NCBI GenBank assembly: GCA_949358305.1
Contig: OX442320.1
Span: 2,482,501 to 2,546,500, forward strand
Reading direction: 5' to 3'
DNA length: 64,000 bases
DNA from: Strigamia acuminata
Lineage: Eukaryota > Arthropoda > Chilopoda > Geophilomorpha > Linotaeniidae
The notes under the pieces: model-generated
Databases searched by the model: none
Told to the model about the DNA's origin: nothing
The model's input: only the letters and a program-made list of their open reading frames with translations
In this document: in pieces, positions 37,957 through 47,633 of the stretch
Layout of the letters: the number at the start of each line of letters is the position of its first letter
Position numbering within the stretch: position 1 is the stretch's first letter
Translations under genes and position numbers: made by a program

Positions 37957-40331
37957 CGACCCCCCTTTTTGGGTTGTCGCCCTCGACAACAAAACAAAAA
38001 ATTCAACAATTTCGATACAATGCGATTTTCTAATGCACAACAAGCCTCCGATAACTCCTCGCTCATCTTTGTCGAGTCCGTCTCTCCCGTCAAAGTCTCT
38101 TCCTGTTCTTCGGCAAAATATCTCTTAAGCTCCAGGTCCTCCAGCCAGCCCGGCTCCAAATTTTCTCGTACAATCTTGCCCTTGTGACTCGATTCGTCTT
38201 CATTTTCATTCGCCTCATTCTTATCGTGTTCCTCGCCTTTCTCGTCGTGTTCCTCACCATATTTCGCGTCAACTTCATTGAACCCCGAAACCGTTTCGTC
38301 GAATTTTGATCTGTCCTCTCCCAAATTCACATTTTCTACGATCGCAACTAGCTCGATTTTCGTAACGTCAAGTTCTAAGTTCTCCTTCCCGCATTCCACG
38401 CCAAGATCGTCGTCGTTTTCAACAAATTCTTCGTCGTTGTTGTCAAAAATGCCATTTTCGTTTTCAACTTGATCGTTTTTTTCAAATTCGTCAACTTCTC
38501 CGTCCTTGTCGTCGTCTGCTACGTCCAAAATCTTGTCATATTCCACGACCAGTGACAAACACACGTTTTCTCGGTTCGCCTCTTTCTCGAATATTGCGCA
38601 ACCAACAGTCCGAACCTTGCTGCGATCTCTTGAAACATTCATGTCGCCATTCGGTTCCAAAATCAGCCTCAGACCTTCTTGCCTACGCCAGTCTGTGCCT
38701 ACGATGATAGGAAAAGGTAAACCTGACGACACTGCTACATTCCTCATTCTCGATTGAATATCGCCAATACGAAACGAAATGTCGAGAAATCCATCGATCT
38801 CCAACGGGCCATTGACGGAATGAAAACTGGCCCCCGATCTATTCGCTCTTAATTCCGTATTGTCTTTCAAAAATCTGCCGTCGATAATTGTCAAGTTTGC
38901 GCCCGGATCAATCAGCGCCTCAACGTCCGTGTCAAACTCCTCCACACTACACGCAACGACCGTCAAATTCATCTCCGGTTTCCTCGTCTTGACAACACAA
39001 GCTATAACCTTCTCCGGCGTTTTCTCCGTCGTAACTGCTCCCGCACTTGCCAACAAACAGTCGAAAGACACGTGTCCGATCTTACCGCACTTAAAACACG
39101 TGAGAGTAGATTTATCCATCCCGTATCTATATTGCACGTGACGGTGTGAGTTCTTGTTCGTCGACGCCGCCGAAAATGCTTCCTTCGTCGATTCCCTCAC
39201 CACGTCCTCCGCTGCTCGTTTAACTTCGACGTTACTACTATTTTTGTCCGTTGTCTTCACTTTTCTCGCCCCGTCCAAACCCCTCGCGCGATGTAAAAGC
39301 TCCTCAACCGAACCGATGTTGCCAGATGCCAACGGAAACGACACCAACTCCTCGCCAATTCCGCCCAAAATCATCGACACTCGATCCGATTCACTTATAC
39401 GGCTCGCACAACGCTCTAGTAAAGTGTTCTTTGAATAAATGTAATGAACGATCGTCTCCGATGCTTCCAGTTTTCTTTTCTTTTGCATTTCAAAGAATTC
39501 GTTCAAGTTCATGCGGCACTTAAATCTATTTTCTAGAGCCCACATCCAGCCCTCCAAACTCGATATTTTCTTTCCTTCAGTCTTCTGCCAGTCGCTGGCG
39601 TGACCTTCTAGCCTCGTTGCTGCGTTCAATAGCGTCAGATCGTCCGTCCAGGCCGAAAGCTTCGCCACGCGTTTTACCTCCTTCACCCACGAATGCACGT
39701 TCTCCTTATCGTCGCCCGAAAAAGAGGATATGGCTTTTACGGTGTCGACGGTTGAGTGCATCTGCACCACCGTGGTCGCGGGACCCGTCTGCGAACACTG
39801 GGACGCGATGAGGCGGTTCATCACCAAAGTATTTTGTGCCAACAACTCCGAATTCCGCGTCTCCTTCTCCGCATTACGCGCCTCCGTTTCCGCATTACGC
39901 GCCGCCGTCTCCGACTTGTCCCGCATCAACATCTTCATCATCTCGGCCATTTGAAAAACCATCAATTCGGCGGACGATGCCCCACTTCCGCCGGCCGGAC
40001 GTGCCGCCTCCTCCGCTTCCAGTTTCTCCGCCTCCAACCTTTCTTTCGCCAATTCCTCCGCTGACGTTTTCTCTACGATCTCCGCATCGTCTTCCACCAA
40101 CTTCTCCGCCGCGATTCTCTCCGCCTCCGCCGCCTCAAACGCAACGATTTCCTTGTTATTTTGCAAAAGTACCGTCATCAAGTCTTGCTTCAAATTGCTC
40201 GTCGATTCCAATCCGCGCCTGTCGATTTCTCCTTTCAAAATCGTCACCGTGAATACGTTCAGGACGTCCTCGACGACGGACAAAAGCGACGAACGACATC
40301 CTTGCAAAATTACCGCCAAATTTTCCGCCAT
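37890..40331 (-). CDS. TRG Gag-protease protein
   Basis: The frame is open from TTG 40385; the first ATG is 40331 (about 813 residues). The N-terminal half is Ala/Glu-rich coiled coil. A retrotransposon Gag domain follows (VHSWVKEVKRVAKL, LEGHASDWQ, IVHYIYSKNTLLERC). Then come one CCHC knuckle (CFKCGKIGHVSFDC, near 410) and a retropepsin-like domain (ALIDPGANLTIIDG, near 475; DPG in place of the usual DSG or DTG). The remaining about 250 residues are extremely acidic (Asp/Glu/Asn-rich), ending inside the 3' LTR. No polymerase domain. A cis-encoded capsid could package its own RNA while enzymes are borrowed (inference). Confidence 0.85.
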   Translation of the reverse strand: MAENLAVILQGCRSSLLSVVEDVLNVFTVTILKGEIDRRGLESTSNLKQDLMTVLLQNNKEIVAFEAAEAERIAAEKLVEDDAEIVEKTSAEELAKERLEAEKLEAEEAARPAGGSGASSAELMVFQMAEMMKMLMRDKSETAARNAETEARNAEKETRNSELLAQNTLVMNRLIASQCSQTGPATTVVQMHSTVDTVKAISSFSGDDKENVHSWVKEVKRVAKLSAWTDDLTLLNAATRLEGHASDWQKTEGKKISSLEGWMWALENRFKCRMNLNEFFEMQKKRKLEASETIVHYIYSKNTLLERCASRISESDRVSMILGGIGEELVSFPLASGNIGSVEELLHRARGLDGARKVKTTDKNSSNVEVKRAAEDVVRESTKEAFSAASTNKNSHRHVQYRYGMDKSTLTCFKCGKIGHVSFDCLLASAGAVTTEKTPEKVIACVVKTRKPEMNLTVVACSVEEFDTDVEALIDPGANLTIIDGRFLKDNTELRANRSGASFHSVNGPLEIDGFLDISFRIGDIQSRMRNVAVSSGLPFPIIVGTDWRRQEGLRLILEPNGDMNVSRDRSKVRTVGCAIFEKEANRENVCLSLVVEYDKILDVADDDKDGEVDEFEKNDQVENENGIFDNNDEEFVENDDDLGVECGKENLELDVTKIELVAIVENVNLGEDRSKFDETVSGFNEVDAKYGEEHDEKGEEHDKNEANENEDESSHKGKIVRENLEPGWLEDLELKRYFAEEQEETLTGETDSTKMSEELSEACCALENRIVSKLLNFLFCCRGRQPKKGGRVSDSSPWGSFRDLFYLLYDWF

Positions 40332-40614
40332 TACGTCCGCCACGTGTTTCGCAAAATTTTCAACAACAATCACCGATCTCGTCAACCACCGACAATGATC
40401 ACCAACAACTTTTCAACTGCTTATATACGTCTCCGTCTCCAAATCGAACGTTATCTGGACGTTTTCCACGTGTAACGCGCGTCGTCTCCTTCGTCTCCGT
40501 CCCCAAATTTTTCCGCAACTCGATTTTCGAAAATGTTAAGCCCACGCGCTCTTCATCCAAATCGCCGTCATCAATTTCCAACTGTTTCAACTATTTCACC
40601 TTCCCCAAAGTCTT

Positions 40615-40632
40615 TTTATGTCGACTGCGCCA
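40615..40632 (-). other. TRG primer-binding site
   Basis: Immediately inside the 5' LTR the minus strand reads TGGCGCAGTCGACATAAA. The TGG start is as expected; the tRNA is not identified. Confidence 0.55.
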
Positions 40633-40764
40633 TGTGAGAATGATAAAGACAACCGATCAAGATGATTGTCTAAACTAGACTGATTTATTCATAAAACCTA
40701 GAACCAATCATACAAAAGATAGAACAAGTCTCGAAATGACCCCCAGGGGGAGCTATCGCTCACA
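40633..40764 (-). repeat. TRG right LTR (5' LTR)
   Basis: 132 bp, identical by eye to the left LTR. Confidence 0.9.
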
Positions 40765-42140
40765 AGCCTAGTTGTTGAGCCAAACTGTTCGCACTAGCAC
40801 TGTTTTTGAGGCTATTCCAGACATTACTTAGCAATAAATCCAGGAATAAATAATGCAAAAAAAAGTGCCGATAAACAAGTCACGATGTTTTTGTCTACAT
40901 TTTTTCAAAAGCAGTGCATTGTTTTGACGAGATTAATATGAAATCAGACTCGACTGTTGCAATTACTACAATCAAGAAGACAAAAGCAACGGTATTTTCC
41001 ATTTGGTTGACCACTGGTATGGAAGCCATGTTTGTTTGACCAAAAATGGCGATGCATTATGGGTACCAAGACATCCCAAGCTAGCTTAGAACTAGCTAAT
41101 CCAGTTCCCTGAACTAGATTATTTTATCTAGTTTCAAAACTGATAAACTAGCTTAGGATAAGCTAGTTGTGTTTGCACTACATTTATACAACTAGTTATA
41201 AAGAGTTAAGCTAGCTTAACTCTGTAGTGCGAACGGGGTATAAGCATCTACTTTAATAATTAATATCCTTTGATTGATATAAGTTCAATGTGTTGTTTTT
41301 AAGATTATATTATTATTATATTATTATTATATTATAAGGTATTGATTCATGCTGAATCATGAACAATGGACAATGGATATGAACAAAATAACTTGTTAGT
41401 TTTCAATAACCATTCTAAAAAGAGAAACAAGCCTGCGACATCCAGAATAGAAGTTGTATGCTGAAGTTGCTGAGAGCCAGGCATCAGGGTACTGAGCCCT
41501 AGGCCTAAGTGTTTTCGTGTTAGTGCATTGTGCCAAGGATGTTGTGAAATGAAAATCATCCAGAAGAAATCATCACTACAAATCATCACTACAACTGAAC
41601 AGTAACTATTGTGTGAAGAATAGTAGGCTTTATTTTTAAGCTATTTTTATCTTACACTTATTGTATATATTGTTGCTTTCTTAATTATTAAACTTTTGTT
41701 AATGTTTTGAGAAACTAATGTTTTGAACATTCCAAAGAATAATGTTCCCGTGATACACCCGTCATCGCTCGGTCGGGGTGTACATCACAGTGAATATATT
41801 AAATACTTATTTAATATATATCTTGTTATTCATTTCCTTCTGCATTTCGAATTTACTGCTGATTTGCGATAGCGCCATCTAGTGGCGAGATTGCGCATTG
41901 ACGAATGCGGTTTTTAGCAGACGAAATCTCGCACTTTTGGCCGTGATACTTTGATATCACGAAGTAATGTTAATTAATATTTATTAATATAACAACTCTG
42001 CTTCTGAAACATCATAAATAACTTTATTCAGGACTCTTATCAGTTTTACCTCAAATACAGTAAAATTACAGTCATAATAGCGCAACAGCGCTTTCTGGAG
42101 GAAAATAGGCATTTATAGCCCTTTTAATTTGTCATAAAGT

Positions 42141-42500
42141 GACTGACTTCCTTCCTGCTTTTTTTAACTTTAAACTTTAAATTATTAAGCAAACATTTCG
42201 TTACAAGTTTCAAGAATTTCTCCTCATGTGACATTTAACATGTTGGTACCCGTCTAAAGAATGCTAAGTTCCAACTACCCTAACTAAATCAAGTCTTCTT
42301 TTTACCGAACAAGCAGAAAAATGGCTGACGGGACATTATACTCTCCACTTGTTTCCCTTATTTTCAAAACAAAAATTCCAGCTGGACAAAGCCCATCTGT
42401 TTGTTCCAGTGCGAATTTGAATGACCAAGAGAACGCCAAAGACTTGACAAACAGATAGTATCAATCAACGAAAAGATTGGAAAGATTTGTGACTGGTATG
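42141..42500 (+). pseudogene. atlastin-like pseudogene, 5' part
   Basis: The sequence aligns with the upstream region and first coding part of the atlastin-like gene at 62895-63260, including the stretch ACTTGACAAACAGATAGTAT shared by both. From ATG 42321 the frame is shifted relative to the gene and stops within about 50 codons. The alignment fades after about 42500, so the GTPase motifs are absent. E1 sits just upstream of this fragment in the paralogous 5' region. Confidence 0.75.
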
Positions 42501-42721
42501 GTCTGGTTTGGGACGCATACTCACGTTCTGTAAATGAAACACAAGGGACTCAGATTGTTGGGTTGTTGGCCTTTAATCCGTGTCTAGGGGTTGAACTCTC
42601 TTGTCTACCCGCATGTTGGCAGGACACAAGTTCCGCCAGGTTGCGCTCCGGTTTGCTTATATTTTGCCGTAAATCAGCATTTTATTTTGTTTTTCCAGTC
42701 TACAGCACTTAAAAATGAGTC
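42501..42721. repeat. spacer with one copy of a 70-bp direct repeat
   Basis: 42618-42690 repeats at 43893-43965 in the same orientation (core TTCCGCCAGGT then GCGCTCCGGTTTG). No gene recognised. Confidence 0.55.
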
Positions 42722-42758
42722 TTTTTAAAGGCATTTATTTAACTTGACTTGAACGTTT
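42722..42758. repeat. isolated copy of a MITE terminus
   Basis: Matches the 37-bp left terminus of the MITE at 43094 in direct orientation (TTTTTAAAGGC...GAACGTTT), about 370 bp away. Confidence 0.6.
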
Positions 42759-42799
42759 GTTTGTTTGTTTGTGTGGCCGGGATTCAGATTAGTGCGAAT

Positions 42800-42940
42800 C
42801 AAATTTGCGCGATCCGTATTTGCACAAACAAGTAAAAAAAATCATAATTTTGCGCAAACCAAATTAGCGTGATTCATATTTGCGCGATTCAAATTTGCGC
42901 GATCCGTATTTGCACGAACAAGTAAAAAAAAATGTACATG
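42800..42940. repeat. local tandem duplication, about 81 bp
   Basis: The motif GCGCGATCCGTATTTGCAC followed by an AACAAGTAAAAA run occurs twice, 81 bp apart. No coding value seen. Confidence 0.6.
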
Positions 42941-43093
42941 AGATATGTATGCCCATACATTTTGTTTTTCAATTTTTATGTGAAATATTCATTAGTTGTG
43001 ATTTTCGGCTCGTACACAGCAATCACGAAAAAATCTGCGGCACTCTGGCGGCAATTAAAAAAACCAATTTAAAAGCCTTTTCCAAAAACGTAG

Positions 43094-44151
43094 TTTTTAA
43101 AGGCTTTTATTTAACTTGACTTGAACGTTTGTGTGTGTGTGTGTGTTTCAACTTCCGGTTTGTGTAATTTTCCAAAAATCAATTAAGCATGAAAAAAATT
43201 AAAATTTGGGCTTTGTCGGCCATAGAACAGGTCATTCCAAACAATAAAAAAAAAATAAACAAGGGGCCGTCCATAAATTACGTAACGCCTGGAGGGGGAG
43301 GAGGGGGTTTCAACTTTTGTTACGGGTTGTTACGACGGGGAGGGGGGAGGGTTCTTAATAATGTTACATAACAAATTTTTTTTTTAATTTTTGAAAATTT
43401 TTAAATTTTTTTTTAATTTTTTGTAAATTTTTTTTTTGTATTATAATAAGCTTGTATCAAATTTTATTTTTTTTTTTTGGGGGGGGGGGGGGTGGTAAGT
43501 TTTGTTACGTAATATAATATTCTAGGGGGGGTTTGTGGATTAGTTACGACCTTGTTACAAGGGGGGGAGGGGGTCTAAAAATCGCAAAATCAGCGTTACG
43601 TAATTTATGGACGGCCCCCAAGTAATATAAAAAACCAAGTTTTTGGAAAAAGGCTTTTATATTGGTGCTTCAAATCGCCGCCACAGTGCGCTACTACCGC
43701 AAATTGTTTCGTGATTGCCGTGATCGTGCCAAAAAACGTTTCAACAAAGTACTTTTTCTTAACAATATGAAAAAACAAAATATATGGACAGATAGGAATT
43801 TTTTATTTAACCTGGTTTCAGAATTTTTAAATTTGTTTTTAGTACCGAAAACATCAAAATTTGTATGGGGCGAACATTTTGACATCCATTAAAGGACAAG
43901 GGTTCCGCCAGGTGGCGCTCCGGTTTGATTACATTTTGCCGTAAATCAGCATTTTCTCCCTTTTAATTACATTTAATCTTAATTTTATCATATTAATTGG
44001 AAAGTAGACCAAAAACTCCACCAGAAAAGTCTATTTTCCAATCTTATGATTAATTTTTTAGTTCATTATTTTCCAAATTCTAAATAAACCGTAAGTTAAA
44101 ACACACAAACAAAAAAACGTTCAAATCAAGTTAAATAAAAGCCTTTAAAAA
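43094..44151. repeat. MITE with 37-bp inverted termini, carrying a nested MITE
   Basis: The left end 43094-43130 and right end 44115-44151 are inverted copies with one mismatch. A GT microsatellite adjoins the left end. The copy is split by the MITE at 43263-43618. Part of the interior repeats 42618-42690. No transposase frame. Confidence 0.65.
43263..43618. repeat. GGGGCCGTCC MITE, copy 1 (TSD CAA)
   Basis: Inverted ends GGGGCCGTCCATAAATTACG enclose G- and T-rich tracts. The 3-bp TSD CAA is at 43260-43262 and 43619-43621. Confidence 0.82.
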
Positions 44152-44175
44152 GAAGAATGTTAGAAAACGTACATA

Positions 44176-44609
44176 GGGGCCGTCCATAAATTACGTAACG
44201 CTAATTTTTGGACTTTTAGACCCCCTTTCCCCCCCTGTAACAAGGTCGTAATAAATCCATATACCCCCCCCCCCCTAGAATATTACGTAACGAAACTAAC
44301 CACTCCCCCCCCCCTAATTTTGATACGTTACACTAAATAGAAATACAATTTTTATTTAATAATGACTATTTATACAATTTTATACAAAAAAAAATAATAA
44401 TAACTCAAAAATCAATTATTTATAAAGTAAAATTTTCAGTTTTTAAAAATATAAAAATTTCAAAGTTTCAGAATTTCAAAATTACAAAAAAAAAATAAGT
44501 TACGTAACATTATTGCGAACCCCCTCCCCTCCCCCATCCTAACAACCCGTAACAAAATTCAAAACTCCCTCTCCCCCCTTAAGGCGTTACGTAATTTATG
44601 GACGGCCCC
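44176..44609. repeat. GGGGCCGTCC MITE, copy 2 (TSD ATA)
   Basis: Same inverted termini. TSD ATA at 44173-44175 and 44610-44612. The interior has C-rich tracts in place of the G-rich ones, so it sits in the opposite orientation to copy 1. Confidence 0.82.
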
Positions 44610-44860
44610 ATATGTTGAGAAACTTGAACAGCTTTTGGTTTTTGTTTGTTTTGTTTTTGTTTGAGTAATTAATGAAGAAAAAAATGAATGAACGAATGAA
44701 TTTTTTTACAAACTTAATTGCTTTATCATATATTTTATATATTATATATAAAAAATAATATTTAATTATATAAAAAAAGCAGTTTATAAAATAATATATA
44801 TAATATATACGTATATACTGTATTTATTTTTGTTTGAGTAATTAATTACCTTAGGGATAA

Positions 44861-45148
44861 GGGGTCGTTCATAAATTACGTAACGCAAATTTTGGCCTTT
44901 TTAGACCCCCTCCCCCCCCCCCTCCGTAACATGGCCGTAACAAATTCCCAAACCCCACCCCCCTAATTACGTAATAAAACTGAAATTACCCCTCTCCCCG
45001 CGTATATTTTCAATTTTTAAACATTTAAAATTCTTTTTCATGGACCGTAACATTATTAAGAACCCCCCCTCTTCCTTACTAATGATCCGTAACAAAATTT
45101 GAAACCCCTTCCCCCCCTTGAAGCGTTACGTAATTTATGGACGGCCCC
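44861..45148. repeat. GGGGCCGTCC MITE, copy 3 (TSD TAA)
   Basis: The left end has two changes (GGGGTCGTTC); the right end matches the family. TSD TAA at 44858-44860 and 45149-45151. Confidence 0.82.
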
Positions 45149-45151
45149 TAA

Positions 45152-46500
45152 CAGCTGCGGCCAATATGGAAAGACATACCAAATAGGGTTTCTGTTTTCC
45201 CGCCGCTTACCTGTTTCCGGTTACCGGTACCAAAATGGCCGGTATTCCCGGGAAATCGGTATTCCCGGTACCAAAAACGATCTAGCAACGTAAAGTTTTC
45301 TTCGAAAATGGCCCTTTTTAGTCAATTTTTAATGAAAAAATGAGTAAACAGTACAGTACTAATACAAATAATACAAAAATAACACAGAACAAATTTTGTA
45401 CTGTCTTATTTTTGCATTATTTGGCCATTTTTCGTCATCTGATCTTGTACTGTATTATTTTTGCATTATTTGTATTTGGTGTGATAAAGAAGACGAAAAT
45501 TGTAAACACAACAAATATAAACAACTTTCGAGTTGAAGACGAATCGAATTGAAATTAGAAATTAAATCAAAGGCAAGAGGCAAAGGGCAAATGAAAAGGC
45601 GAATACAAGCGCGGCGACCGCAAAAACGAGTGCGGCAACGGCTAAAACGAGTGCGGCGAGGGTAAGGACAATTGCGGCGACTGTGAACTACTCAAACAAA
45701 ACAAACAAAAACCAAATTCTGTTCAAGTTTCTCAACATCTGTACGTTTTCTAACAACTTATCTTAATTATCTTAAGTTAACTGTTTCTTTTTTTTTAAAA
45801 AAAAAAGGAAAACAAATTAGCAAATTGAAATTTTTTATTCTTAGAAAATAAAATAATTTAGGCATTAGAAAAACCAGTCGTTTTTCTTCTTTACCTGCAT
45901 AATAATGCAAATTTGAATACATTTATTGAAGAAATTCAGTACTTTTGCAGTGGAAATTTAATTTGTGCCACAATGGCTGGCTTTATTTCAGCTGATTTGT
46001 TTTCATTTTAAAATGAAAAAATTTAACTTAAGATGACTAAGATAAGTTGGATAGTCCTAATTTGATCCTGCTCTACAACTTTGTAATTGGAAATTTTGCT
46101 CTATCTCGACCTGCTAACGAGTTAGCAAATGAAAAGTGCATTGTTGCATGTCTGGCATAAAATTTGATTACACTATTGGATTCGTCATCCCTACTTTGCT
46201 ACAGGCTAGTCTGCTTGGTTTTTTGAAAAAGCATATACTTATTCTGTAAATTGACTGTAACGTCTTAAACGAAAGACCCTGTATATAAAATTACATATAA
46301 AATGATATATAAAATTATATACACAAAATTATATATAAAAAATATATATTTGTTTTTGTTTGAAGTAAAATTAGAAGAAAATTCCCCACTTAATTGCATT
46401 ATTTGCTATAGTTAATTAGTTCTTCACAATTTTTATGATAAACATCTGTACAAAGCAATAACTAATTAAGCACGTATTATTCGTAAAGCGGGCTAAAATT
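45152..46500. repeat. intergenic, minor repeats only
   Basis: No gene recognised. 45359-45475 holds a 22-bp inverted repeat (one mismatch) with a loop of about 70 bp. 45600-45690 is a degenerate 22-24 bp tandem repeat with the core ACGAGTGCGGC. 46290-46360 is AT-dinucleotide-rich. CCGGTATT-type motifs near 45210-45270 recur inverted near 46970-47060 and may be decayed hAT ends. Confidence 0.45.
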
Positions 46501-46585
46501 GCATATAAGGCAACTTGAGAAACGAAGCAACACCGAAGAGACAACTGACGTACTCTCTATCAACTTTCAAAATACAACTCTGAAA

Positions 46586-46641
46586 ATGAAAGCAACTGCT
46601 CTCCTAATGCTGTGTATCTTCATATTAGCTGCTCCATACTT
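46586..46641 (+). CDS. orphan first exon of a knottin-type secreted peptide
   Basis: ATG 46586 opens 18 codons of hydrophobic signal peptide (MKATALLMLCIFILAA), then a consensus donor GTAAGT in phase 2 at 46642. This is the same phase and place as in the two knottin genes downstream. A TATA-like TATAAG lies about 80 bp upstream. No cysteine exon of its own follows before the next gene's own first exon, so it is an alternative first exon for 47792-47909 (intron about 1150 bp) or a relict of a third paralogue. Confidence 0.55.
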
Positions 46642-46642
46642 G

Positions 46643-47633
46643 TAAGTAAAGACATAAGTTGAAAAGTAGATTTTGTTTTCTGATTATTTACCCACGAAAA
46701 AGTAATTTATTTACCATATATGTTTAAAATGTATTTTAATACAAGTTGCACATATGTGGAATATATATTCTAAAAGTGGCCCCTTTTTTAGTTATTTCAA
46801 ATGTATCTATTATACATTAAATAAATACCATATATGCATAATATATACAGAATACATCAAGAATATTTTCTCCAACTAATTGAAATTTATCTGAAATGTA
46901 TTGAAATCACATATAAAATGTATTTATATATTTGATATATTATGGACATACCGTACTGCCTAGACTTTTTCAAAAATCGGTACCAATACTGTACTAAAGT
47001 CGGCATTTGGTATTCGGTTTTCGTTTTAAAAATACCGGTTTTTGATGCCGGTAGAAAAACCCTGGAACTGCCTCAAATAGGCGCCGGGACTCGTGTGAAC
47101 GCTGGGGGAGTCAGCGGCGTTTATTGCACAGCGCACCGCCCCGAAAATTAATAAACTCCCCGGCGTTCATTCGAGGCAGCATGGTATATGTGATGCAAAA
47201 CATATCTAGGTTATAATATATTTCAACTACTGTATATTGGTTATACATTGTAAATATGGTGACATGCGGACTATAAGTTGAATATATTGTAAACTATCAA
47301 AACTATTGCTAGCTGACTTCTTGAAATAACAAGGCGGACCAAGTGGTCCGCGACACACACCGTTTAGTTATAATTCAACAAGTGATCTTTATTTTAATTC
47401 AACTGGTTTATATACTACAATGGTCAGTCCCTATTGGCTGTTACAATAAAACGTTTATCAGACGTATAAACAATGCGCGTATTACGCTCAAACGTCCTCT
47501 GGCGACATGTTGTTGCCCGTCCAAATACAACACAAAAACACACTCTCTCATTCTCGAAACCCGAAAAAGTCCACAATACTCTGTATCAACAAAATTATTG
47601 TCGTGCATAGTTTATTTATATTTCACTCTGATA
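46643..47633. repeat. spacer with a hairpin repeat
   Basis: 47068-47179 is an inverted repeat with CTGCCTC/GAGGCAG ends and a GC-rich inner stem (GAACGC...GGGGGAG against CTCCCC...GCGTTC). The rest is AT-rich without a recognised gene. Confidence 0.5.

Larger units (their letters stand above)
37825..40764 (-). mobile_element. TRG: small LTR element coding only Gag and a protease domain
   Basis: 132-bp LTRs (37825-37956 and 40633-40764) are identical by eye, and the TSD AGCCT is at 37820-37824 and 40765-40769. On the minus strand a PBS-like TGGCGCAGTCGACAT starts at the LTR end (40632 leftward), and the tract AAAAAGGGGGGTCG precedes the 3' LTR. The single frame carries Gag and an aspartic-protease-like domain; there is no RT, RNase H or integrase. 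This is the TR-GAG plan described in plants, here in an animal. Reverse transcription and integration must come in trans. Identical LTRs indicate recent mobility. Confidence 0.88.
37754..41240. mobile_element. Harbinger-like MITE, split by TRG
   Basis: 17-bp inverted termini (TACCCTGTTCGCACTAC against TACCCCGTTCGCACTAC) flank the insert, with TSD TAA as in PIF/Harbinger elements. Without TRG it is about 540 bp, with many CTAGCTTAG-type palindromes and no transposase frame. Confidence 0.82.
18019..41789 (+). mobile_element. EV: errantivirus-like Gypsy element with gag, pol and env
   Basis: LTRs start TGTGATGCAGG and end GTACATCACA. The TSD GTGA is at 18015-18018 and 41790-41793. Coding frames for Gag, Pol and Env are all intact. 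Its 5' LTR is split by G2 and its 3' LTR by a MITE, so both LTRs are interrupted. The comparable LTR parts differ by two substitutions, one 3-bp repeat unit and a 34-bp indel by eye, so the insertion is young but older than its passengers. With both LTRs broken, normal transcription and integration of this copy are unlikely. Confidence 0.93.
37736..41789 (+). repeat. EV 3' LTR, split by a MITE
   Basis: LTR parts are 37736-37753 and 41244-41789, with the duplicated TAA at 37751-37753 and 41241-41243. Compared with the 5' LTR it has two substitutions, one extra ATT unit and a 34-bp deletion between GGT triplets. Confidence 0.88.
1169..42136 (-). mobile_element. E1: large non-autonomous LTR retrotransposon, host of the nested stack
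   Basis: Two long direct repeats (1169-2765 and 16471-42136 after removing EV) flank an interior that, without G1, is about 3.6 kb. The TSD AAGT is at 1165-1168 and 42137-42140. Orientation is minus: an 18-nt primer-binding-like site (TGGAGGTCCCACCGAGAT on the minus strand, 16451-16468) follows the right LTR, and a purine tract lies next to the left LTR. The interior has only one short open frame and no gag-pol, so this is LARD-like and must be mobilised in trans. LTR differences seen by eye are three substitutions in about 1.3 kb plus one 294-bp indel, so the insertion is recent. It is the oldest layer, because G1 and EV sit inside it. Confidence 0.85.
16471..42136 (-). repeat. E1 right LTR (5' LTR), split by EV
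   Basis: E1 LTR sequence occupies 16471-18018 and, after EV and one GTGA duplication, 41794-42136. It keeps the 294-bp segment missing from the left LTR (about 17422-17740). Joined at the TSD it restores the uninterrupted order seen at 2405-2440. Confidence 0.85.

Noticed and set aside
45187-47063. possible hAT element bounded by AGGGTTT-like inverted ends
   Set aside because: The ends match only over about 10 bases with mismatches and no 8-bp target duplication was found.
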